Part shown: positions 7,185-13,058 of the stretch, one piece after another
How the letters are laid out: the number at the start of each line of letters is the position of its first letter
Numbering within the stretch: position 1 is the stretch's first letter
DNA from: Prevotellaceae bacterium UBA1743
Lineage (GTDB): Bacteria > Bacteroidota > Bacteroidia > Bacteroidales > Bacteroidaceae
Assembly: GCA_002314945.1 (NCBI GenBank)
Contig: DCHV01000070.1
Coordinates: 1-18,064 of the forward strand
Reading direction: 5' to 3'
DNA length: 18,064 nucleotides
Notes under the pieces: generated by a model
Seen by the model: only the letters and a program-made list of their open reading frames with translations
Database searches by the model: none
Told to the model about the DNA's origin: nothing
Position numbers and translations under genes: made by a program

Positions 7185-7855
7185 ATATCGTGACGGTTCT
7201 CCCCGAACTCTTGGAGAATTTCACTCAGGAATCCATTGTGGGACGAGCCCAGAAGAAGGGATTGGTGGAGATTTACGTCCACAATTTGCGCGACTACAGC
7301 ACAAACCGTTGGCGCAGGGTGGATGACTATCCTTTTGGCGGTTTTGCCGGGATGGTGATGCAGTGCGAACCTATCGACCGCTGCCTGAGTGCCCTCATGG
7401 CAGAAAGGAAATACGATGAGGTGATTTTCACTTCGCCTGATGGAGAACAGTTTGATCAACCCATGGCCAATACGCTTAGCATGGCAGAGAATCTGATTAT
7501 CCTATGTGGGCATTACAAGGGGATAGACTATCGCATCCGAGAACATCTCATTACCAAGGAAGTGTCCATCGGAGATTATGTGTTGACAGGAGGTGAACTG
7601 GCAGCTGCCGTCATGACGGATGCCATTGTACGCATCATCCCTGGTGCTATCGGCGACGAGCAGAGCGCCCTCTCCGACTCGTTTCAGGACAACCTGTTGG
7701 CTGCTCCTGTATATACTCGGCCAGCGGAATACAAGGGGTGGAAAGTGCCCGATATCCTCCTCTCGGGTCACGATGCAAAAATCAAGGAATGGGAACTACA
7801 GCAGAGCTACGAGCGTACGAAACGCCTGCGCCCCGATCTGCTGGACAAGAAATAA
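7175..7855 (+). CDS. trmD: tRNA (guanine-N1-)-methyltransferase (m1G37)
   Basis: This enzyme uses S-adenosylmethionine to methylate G37 next to the anticodon, which keeps the ribosome in frame. The 226 residues fit the family. The knotted SPOUT fold is represented by LCGHYKGIDYRIREH (110-124) and SIGDYVLTGGELAAAV (131-146). The general base is expected at Asp168 in ALSDSFQDNLL, and Arg153 is also conserved. The early Gly-rich loop reads PFGGFAGMVM (53-62), where many homologues have GGG; this is a mild change. It overlaps pyrD by 10 bases. Linkage of trmD to pyrKD rather than to rpsP-rimM-rplS is common in Bacteroidales as far as I recall. Confidence 0.95.
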   Translation: MRIDIVTVLPELLENFTQESIVGRAQKKGLVEIYVHNLRDYSTNRWRRVDDYPFGGFAGMVMQCEPIDRCLSALMAERKYDEVIFTSPDGEQFDQPMANTLSMAENLIILCGHYKGIDYRIREHLITKEVSIGDYVLTGGELAAAVMTDAIVRIIPGAIGDEQSALSDSFQDNLLAAPVYTRPAEYKGWKVPDILLSGHDAKIKEWELQQSYERTKRLRPDLLDKK

Positions 7856-7864
7856 GGAAAACGC

Positions 7865-8476
7865 ATGGAACAGAAGAAAATGAATCTGTATGTCATCGCG
7901 GGATGCAACGGAGCAGGCAAGACAACTGCCAGTTTCACGGTATTGCCCGAGATGCTCAATTGCCGGGAGTTTGTCAATGCCGATGAAATTGCGGCAGGCT
8001 TGTCTCCCTTCAATCCAGAGGGAGTGGCCATTCAGGCAGGTCGTCTCATGATAGAGCGAATCATCCATCTGCTCAAGGAAGGTGAGACCTTTGCCTTCGA
8101 AACCACGTTGGCCACACGCTCGTATGTCAAGTTGATTCAGCAAGCCAAGCGCCGTGGGTATTTTGTCACCTTGCTCTTTTTCTCACTCAGTTCAGCCGAA
8201 CATGCCGAGCGACGTGTGGCCAAACGAGTAAGTATGGGGGGGCATAATATTCCAGTAGATGTCATTCACCGACGCTTTACCGCAGGTCTGCAGAATCTTT
8301 TCCAGTTGTACATGCCCTTGTGCGATTATTGGGTCCTCTATGACAATAGCAATTGTCCTGCTGTGAAGATTGCCAGTGGAACATCCGATGGCAAAGTGTC
8401 AGTGGGACAGCTTGCTGTGTTCAAGGAGTTGAAGCAGCGTTATTCTATTCCACAAGAAAAGGAGGAAAAGGTATGA
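7865..8476 (+). CDS. Zeta-toxin-like P-loop kinase
   Basis: This 203-residue protein belongs to the zeta-toxin/UNAG-kinase-like group. Zeta toxins phosphorylate UDP-N-acetylglucosamine, but many chromosomal relatives have unknown substrates. Visible motifs are the Walker A GCNGAGKTT (13-21), FVNADEIAAGLSP (37-48, Asp40), FAFETTLATRSY (77-87, Glu79), and the Arg-rich segment RRVAKRVSMGGHNIP (116-130) followed by HRRF (135-138). The residues matching the zeta phosphate-binding Lys, catalytic Asp and Arg pair all look present, so the protein is probably active. TAAGGA (7853-7858), which overlaps the trmD stop, supports ATG 7865. Its last codon overlaps the next ORF by ATGA, the arrangement of a two-gene module. 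Toxin activity is not proven by sequence. Confidence 0.85.
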   Translation: MEQKKMNLYVIAGCNGAGKTTASFTVLPEMLNCREFVNADEIAAGLSPFNPEGVAIQAGRLMIERIIHLLKEGETFAFETTLATRSYVKLIQQAKRRGYFVTLLFFSLSSAEHAERRVAKRVSMGGHNIPVDVIHRRFTAGLQNLFQLYMPLCDYWVLYDNSNCPAVKIASGTSDGKVSVGQLAVFKELKQRYSIPQEKEEKV

Positions 8477-8682
8477 CCGAACAAGAGATAATGGATATGC
8501 AGCGTCGGATAGATGCTGGTATTCAACTGGCTCAGCAGCGACTCTGGACACGTGCCTGCCACGATCGTCAGTCGTTGGTTGTGACGAAGAATGGTCGCGT
8601 GGCAGAAATCATGCCCGAAGAATCAGAAATCCCCTTTGTGATGAGTACACAGGGCGACCCATTGTGTCGTCGCAAAAAATAA
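8473..8682 (+). CDS. Small protein coupled to the zeta-like kinase, possible antitoxin
   Basis: This is a 69-residue charged protein beginning MTEQEIMDMQRRIDAGIQ, predicted largely helical in its first half. A short beta-like patch follows (SLVVTKNGRVAEIMP, about 33-47). The start is well supported: a perfect GGAGG (8461-8465) lies 7 bases upstream, which is notable in a group that rarely uses Shine-Dalgarno sites, and its ATG overlaps the kinase stop as ATGA. I do not recognise a named family, although small partners with a KNGRV-like patch occur next to such kinases in related genomes as far as I recall. An antitoxin or regulatory role is inferred from context only. If it is an antitoxin, the order (toxin first) is the reverse of epsilon-zeta modules. 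Confidence 0.78.
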   Translation: MTEQEIMDMQRRIDAGIQLAQQRLWTRACHDRQSLVVTKNGRVAEIMPEESEIPFVMSTQGDPLCRRKK

Positions 8683-8690
8683 AGTGGCGT

Positions 8691-9224
8691 ATGGAAGATT
8701 TTACTCAGATAATCGATTGGGGACAGGAAACAGAGCAGAGGGTGGAGAAGGCAACCAACCTCTTTCGTCAAGGGTATAATTGTTCACAATCCGTGACGAT
8801 GGCATTCGCCGATTGCTACGATATTCCCCTGTCGCTCATGTCGCGCTTGTCCGCCTCGTTCGGAGGAGGGATAGGGCGTATGCGAGAAACCTGTGGCGCA
8901 GCATGTGGTATGTTCATGCTTGCAGGCATGGAAGTGCCCACTTCCGGGAGCGAGGATCCTTACCCCGATGCTGCCAATAAGAAATTAGACTATCAATTGG
9001 TACAGCGGTTGGCAGGAGAGTTTCGTGCAGAAACGGGGAGTTTGCTATGTCGTGAGTTGCTTGGACTCCCATCGCCTTCACAATCCTCTTCTGTACCGTA
9101 TGAGGCCACTCCCGAGGCTCGGACACCGGAATACTATCAGAAGCGTCCATGCGTACAGATGGTAGAGATAGCAGTCAGAATATTCATGAAGTATCTGCGT
9201 CAGAAATACGCGCCCCAGGACTGA
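8691..9224 (+). CDS. C_GCAxxG_C_C family putative redox protein
   Basis: This 177-residue member of the C_GCAxxG_C_C family (Pfam C_GCAxxG_C_C) is proposed to be redox-active or metal-binding, but has no assigned reaction. The defining cysteines are in place: Cys31 in GYNCSQSV, CGAACG (Cys68, Cys72) after GGGIGRMRET, Cys120 in LLCRELLG and Cys154 in RPCVQMVEIA. No transmembrane segment or signal peptide is seen. ATG 8691, 8 bp after the preceding stop, is preferred over GTG 8664, which would overlap the small gene. The close spacing suggests it is the last gene of the pyrK-trmD transcript, although I see no clear terminator after it. Confidence 0.88.
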   Translation: MEDFTQIIDWGQETEQRVEKATNLFRQGYNCSQSVTMAFADCYDIPLSLMSRLSASFGGGIGRMRETCGAACGMFMLAGMEVPTSGSEDPYPDAANKKLDYQLVQRLAGEFRAETGSLLCRELLGLPSPSQSSSVPYEATPEARTPEYYQKRPCVQMVEIAVRIFMKYLRQKYAPQD

Positions 9225-9243
9225 CACACTTCTGCTGACAATG

Positions 9244-9259
9244 TGGCAGAAAGTTTGCC
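9244..9259 (+). promoter_or_regulatory. Distal sigma-54-like promoter of dnaK
   Basis: TGGCAGAAAGTTTGCC has GG and GC separated by exactly 10 bases, which is the sigma-54 -24/-12 layout, and TGGCA and TTGC match the consensus well. The same bases also form an inverted repeat TGGCA-N7-TGCCA, so a repressor site is an alternative reading. The predicted start of transcription is near 9270. Confidence 0.5.
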
Positions 9260-9283
9260 ATTTTTCCATAATCACACTCCTTT

Positions 9284-9299
9284 TGGCATACGCTTTGCT
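9284..9299 (+). promoter_or_regulatory. Proximal sigma-54-like promoter of dnaK
   Basis: TGGCATACGCTTTGCT matches the consensus TGGCAyr-N4-TTGCT very closely, with the required 10 bases between GG and GC. It lies exactly 40 bp downstream of the distal copy. The predicted start is near 9310, which gives a leader of about 47 bases. No CIRCE element and no TAnnTTTG box is seen upstream of dnaK. Confidence 0.6.
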
Positions 9300-9356
9300 C
9301 CCTTTATGGCAAAGAGAACCAAAAACGAGTAATAACATAAAAATTAGAATACAATT

Positions 9357-11279
9357 ATGGGAAAGATTATTGGAATTGACTTGGGTACAACCAACTCTTG
9401 TGTATCTGTTTTCGAGGGTAACGAACCCGTGGTGATTGCCAACAGTGAAGGTAAGCGTACTACTCCTTCCATCGTGGCATTTGTGGATGGTGGCGAACGT
9501 AAGGTAGGCGATCCTGCCAAGCGTCAGGCAATCACCAATCCCCAGAAGACCATTTTCTCTATCAAGCGCTTCATGGGTGAAACGTACGATCAGGTACAGA
9601 AAGAGATTTCACGCGTACCTTATAAAGTCGTTCGTGGCGACAACAACACACCTCGTGTGGATATCGATGGTCGTCAGTACACTCCGCAGGAAATCAGTGC
9701 CATGGTACTTCAGAAGATGAAGAAGACAGCCGAGGATTATCTTGGTCAGGAAGTCACCGAGGCAGTTATCACCGTTCCTGCCTATTTCTCCGACTCACAG
9801 CGTCAGGCTACCAAGGAGGCAGGTCAGATATCAGGTCTTGAAGTAAAGCGTATCGTCAACGAGCCTACTGCCGCAGCATTGGCCTACGGTGTAGATAAGG
9901 CCAACAAGGATATGAAGATAGCCGTATTCGACTTGGGTGGTGGTACATTCGATATTTCCATCCTCGAGTTTGGTGGCGGCGTGTTCGAAGTACTCTCCAC
10001 CAATGGTGACACACATCTGGGTGGTGACGATTTCGACCAGGTAATCATCGATTGGCTGGCATCCGAGTTCAAGTCAGATGAGGGTATCGACCTCAAGCAG
10101 GATCCTATGGCACTCCAGCGTCTCAAGGAGGCAGCAGAAAAAGCCAAGATTGAACTCTCCAGCACTACTACGACCGAGATCAACCTTCCCTATATTACTG
10201 CTATAGGTGGAGTGCCCAAGCACTTGGTGAAGACCCTTACACGTGCTAAGTTCGAACAGTTGGCAGATGGTTTGATTCAGGCATGTAAGATACCTTGTCA
10301 GAATGCAATGCGTGATGCAGGTCTCAGCAATAGCGATATCAACGAGGTAATCCTCGTAGGTGGTAGCAGCCGTATTCCCGCAGTTCAGAAGCTCGTAGCC
10401 GATTTCTTCGGCAAAGAACCCAGCAAGGGTGTCAATCCCGATGAAGTGGTGGCAGTAGGAGCCAGCATCCAGGGTGCCGTCCTCACTGGCGACAAGAGCG
10501 ACATTGTACTGCTCGATGTTACTCCTCTTAGCATGGGTATCGAGACCTTGGGTGGCGTCATGACCAAGCTCATCGAGTCAAATACCACGATTCCCTGCCA
10601 CAAGAGTGAGACCTTCTCCACCGCTGCCGACAATCAGACGGCAGTCACCATCCATGTACTTCAGGGCGAGCGTCCTATGGCAAGCCAGAACAAGAGCGTA
10701 GGTCAGTTCAATCTCGAAGGTATAGCCCCCGCTCGTCGTGGCGTTCCCCAGATCGAGGTAAGTTTCGACATCGATGCCAACGGTATTCTCAAGGTAAGCG
10801 CCAAGGATAAGGCTACAGGCAAGGAGCAAGCCATCCGTATCGAAGCATCCTCTGGTTTGTCCAAGGAAGAGATCGAGCGCATGAAGGCCGAGGCAGAGGC
10901 TAATGCCGATGCAGACAAGAAGGAGCGTGAGAAGATAGACAAGTTGAACCAAGCCGACTCCATGATTTTCCAGACAGAGAACATGCTCAAGGAGAGTGGC
11001 GACAAACTGCCAGCCGATGTCAAGGCCGAGGTAGAAGCAGCCATAGAGAAGCTCAAGACGGCACACAAGGCACAGGATATTGCAGCCATCGATGCTGCTA
11101 CAGCCGAACTGAACAATGTAGCTCAGAAGATGTATGCAGCACAGCAGCAGGCAGGTCCTCAGCCAGGTCCCGATATGAACGGCGGTTGCAACGGAGGCGG
11201 TTGCAATGGCGGTAGTTGCAATGCAGGTCCTCAGAATGGCCCTGATATCCAGGACGCGGATTTCGAGGAAGTCAAGTAG
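9357..11279 (+). CDS. dnaK: Hsp70 chaperone DnaK
   Basis: This ATP-driven cytoplasmic chaperone folds and rescues proteins together with DnaJ and GrpE, neither of which is next to it here. The 640 residues are complete. The nucleotide-binding domain has GIDLGTTNSCVSV (5-17), VFDLGGGTFDISI (about 190-202) and ILVGGSSRIPAVQ. The substrate domain has LLDVTPLSMGIETLGG, and the conserved end DADFEEVK is present. Unusually, the disordered tail holds three cysteines at 611, 616 and 621 in a repeated CNGG(G/S) pattern, encoded by a 15-base tandem repeat (about 11178-11225). The tail normally has no such motif. Expression is probably controlled by the two sigma-54-like sites upstream, and a strong hairpin follows. 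Confidence 0.97.
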   Translation: MGKIIGIDLGTTNSCVSVFEGNEPVVIANSEGKRTTPSIVAFVDGGERKVGDPAKRQAITNPQKTIFSIKRFMGETYDQVQKEISRVPYKVVRGDNNTPRVDIDGRQYTPQEISAMVLQKMKKTAEDYLGQEVTEAVITVPAYFSDSQRQATKEAGQISGLEVKRIVNEPTAAALAYGVDKANKDMKIAVFDLGGGTFDISILEFGGGVFEVLSTNGDTHLGGDDFDQVIIDWLASEFKSDEGIDLKQDPMALQRLKEAAEKAKIELSSTTTTEINLPYITAIGGVPKHLVKTLTRAKFEQLADGLIQACKIPCQNAMRDAGLSNSDINEVILVGGSSRIPAVQKLVADFFGKEPSKGVNPDEVVAVGASIQGAVLTGDKSDIVLLDVTPLSMGIETLGGVMTKLIESNTTIPCHKSETFSTAADNQTAVTIHVLQGERPMASQNKSVGQFNLEGIAPARRGVPQIEVSFDIDANGILKVSAKDKATGKEQAIRIEASSGLSKEEIERMKAEAEANADADKKEREKIDKLNQADSMIFQTENMLKESGDKLPADVKAEVEAAIEKLKTAHKAQDIAAIDAATAELNNVAQKMYAAQQQAGPQPGPDMNGGCNGGGCNGGSCNAGPQNGPDIQDADFEEVK

Positions 11280-11310
11280 GCTAAGAAAACAAACAATAAT
11301 TATCGGAAAC

Positions 11311-11352
11311 CAAATCCGTGTAACTCAAGCAGTTACACGGATTTGTCATTTT
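11311..11352 (+). terminator. Terminator after dnaK
   Basis: A 14 bp perfect stem (11311-11324 with 11332-11345) has a 7-base loop and is followed by TCATTTT. The T run is short, but the stem is strong and the position fits. Confidence 0.8.
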
Positions 11353-11418
11353 AAGGGGCTTGCTGATACTTATCGATTCCTATAAATTCATCGATTTTCT
11401 GTGTTCCATATTTGTACA

Positions 11419-11450
11419 GCGACAAAAAAGTAGATAGAAAGCGACAAAAA
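11419..11450. repeat. Paired direct repeat GCGACAAAAA
   Basis: GCGACAAAAA occurs at 11419-11428 and again at 11441-11450, so the copies begin 22 bp apart, about two turns of the helix. The pair lies upstream of the -7 box of the ATPase gene (11506-11513) and could be a regulator-binding site; no evidence beyond spacing is available. Confidence 0.35.
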
Positions 11451-11505
11451 CATACATAACAGTAGAAACAAGGAAAATTTTCTATGAATTCTCAATGGAT
11501 TTGTG

Positions 11506-11513
11506 TAATTTTG
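11506..11513 (+). promoter_or_regulatory. Candidate -7 box of the DUF4143 ATPase gene
   Basis: TAATTTTG fits TAnnTTTG, but there is no good TTTG at the expected -33 place. The predicted leader is about 35 bases. Confidence 0.45.
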
Positions 11514-11554
11514 CAGGGTAAAATACGTAATCAAACATAAAATACCCCCTATAT

Positions 11555-12850
11555 ATGGCAATAATATCTCGCAATAGGTACTTAAACAAACTAATAAAAC
11601 TGCGCGACAATGGCCAGGTAAAGATTGTTACTGGCATACGTCGTTGCGGTAAATCTTTTCTTTTAAGCACTCTCTTCCGTAATTTTCTGCTGAGTGAAGG
11701 TGTGGATAGAGAGCAAATCATCATGCTTGATTTGGATGACAGTCTAAATGCTAGATACCGAAATCCAATAGAATTAAATGACTTCCTTCGAAGTTTAGTT
11801 AAAGACGAGAAGAAACGTTTCTATATTTTGATAGACGAAATTCAGAATGTGAAACCTGTACCGAATCCATATCTTGCAGGCGAAAAGATAAATTTTGTGG
11901 ATGTCTTAAACGGGCTGAAGAATCTGCCAAACGTTGACATCTATGTTACTGGCAGCAACTCAAAGATGTTGTCAACCGACATCGCAACAGAGTTTCGCGG
12001 CCGTGGTGACATCATTGCACTGTCACCTCTTACATACGATGAGTTCTATGCCGCTTTCACCGGAGAGAAACGGTATGCATGGCGAGAATTCATTACTTAC
12101 GGTGGCATGCCAAAGTTACTTTCAATAGAGTCTCATGAAGATAAGGCCCAATATTTAGCCGACCTTTACCGACTGATGTATATTAGGGATGTCATGGAGC
12201 GTAATCACCTGAAGACTGACGAAGCGGTACTTGACGAATTGCTCAATGTTATTGCCTCAGCGGTAGGCTCATTGACAAATCCCACCAAGATTGCTGATAC
12301 ATTCCAGACTGTGAAGAAAATAAAAATCAAGAACGAAACCATATCACGCTATCTGGATTGTTTCATCGATGCGTTTATCCTCAACAAAACTTTTCGCTAT
12401 GATATCAAAGGACGGTCATATATTGAGACTCCCCTGAAATACTATTTCTCTGACATAGGGCTGCGTAATGTGAAGCTGAATTTCCGACAAAACGAAGAAA
12501 ACCACATGATGGAAAACGTACTCTATAATGAGTTGAAAGCGCGTGGGCTTAACATCGATGTGGGCGTTGTACCCATACGTTGGAAAGACGAGGATGGCAA
12601 GATGCGACTCTCCCAGCTTGAGGTAGATTTCGTTGTAAACAAAGGAGAACGACGATATTATATCCAATCCGCGCTTACCGTCAACGATGAAAGTAAGCGG
12701 TTGCAGGAAGTTAACTCTCTCAACCGCATAGATGACTCATTCACAAAGATTGTAATAGTCAAAGATGACATATTACCATGGGTGGACGAACATGGAGTTA
12801 AGTACATAAACATTGAGGACTTCCTTTTGAAAGAAATTGATCAAATGTAA
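11555..12850 (+). CDS. ATPase with AAA_14 and DUF4143 domains
   Basis: This 431-residue protein is of a kind abundant in Bacteroidales and archaea, with no settled function. The N-terminal ATPase has a Walker A GIRRCGKS (27-34), a Walker B YILIDEIQ (90-97) and a sensor-like VTGSNSKML (131-139). The C-terminal DUF4143 part (about 205-405) includes a nuclease-like pattern, EVDFVV (356-361) followed by YYIQ (368-371), resembling PD-(D/E)xK folds. No partner gene or mobile element is nearby. These families are often patchily distributed between strains, so it may be a recent acquisition. The reading frame continues open after its stop (see the following intergenic entry). Confidence 0.9.
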   Translation: MAIISRNRYLNKLIKLRDNGQVKIVTGIRRCGKSFLLSTLFRNFLLSEGVDREQIIMLDLDDSLNARYRNPIELNDFLRSLVKDEKKRFYILIDEIQNVKPVPNPYLAGEKINFVDVLNGLKNLPNVDIYVTGSNSKMLSTDIATEFRGRGDIIALSPLTYDEFYAAFTGEKRYAWREFITYGGMPKLLSIESHEDKAQYLADLYRLMYIRDVMERNHLKTDEAVLDELLNVIASAVGSLTNPTKIADTFQTVKKIKIKNETISRYLDCFIDAFILNKTFRYDIKGRSYIETPLKYYFSDIGLRNVKLNFRQNEENHMMENVLYNELKARGLNIDVGVVPIRWKDEDGKMRLSQLEVDFVVNKGERRYYIQSALTVNDESKRLQEVNSLNRIDDSFTKIVIVKDDILPWVDEHGVKYINIEDFLLKEIDQM

Positions 12851-13012
12851 ATCAGACTATTGTGGCAGCGTTATCATAGTGATTTACGCATTTTCTCAAC
12901 GACAAGCACCACCAAAATTGTCAAGCGCGAAATTCGCAATGCAGAACTCTGGCAATTCGTTTCTCATCTGAAAAAATGAAGATGGAAGGGGGGAGTTTTT
13001 CGATTTTATTGC
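12851..13012. other. Intergenic segment with possible gene remnant
   Basis: After the ATPase stop, the same frame stays open for 42 codons to a TGA at 12977-12979. It ends in a protein-like string, KREIRNAELWQFVSHLKK. On the opposite strand of the same bases, 12896-12967 can encode a 23-residue peptide containing ELPEFCIANFALDNFGG. Neither has a convincing start signal. It may be a decayed gene end or an intergenic repeat; no other feature is seen. Confidence 0.3.
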
Positions 13013-13020
13013 TACTTTTG
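13013..13020 (+). promoter_or_regulatory. Candidate -7 box of the GH31 gene
   Basis: TACTTTTG fits TAnnTTTG and is followed by a leader of about 32 bases. A clear -33 TTTG is missing, so the promoter may be weak or need an activator. Confidence 0.45.
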
Positions 13021-13058
13021 CATCGTATTTGATTTTTCCTCCTTAATTGTAGAAATAA

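Noticed and set aside
9244..9299. CIRCE/HrcA operator upstream of dnaK
   Set aside because: No TTAGCACTC-N9-GAGTGCTAA sequence is present; the visible repeats are TGGCA/TGCCA and fit sigma-54 spacing better.
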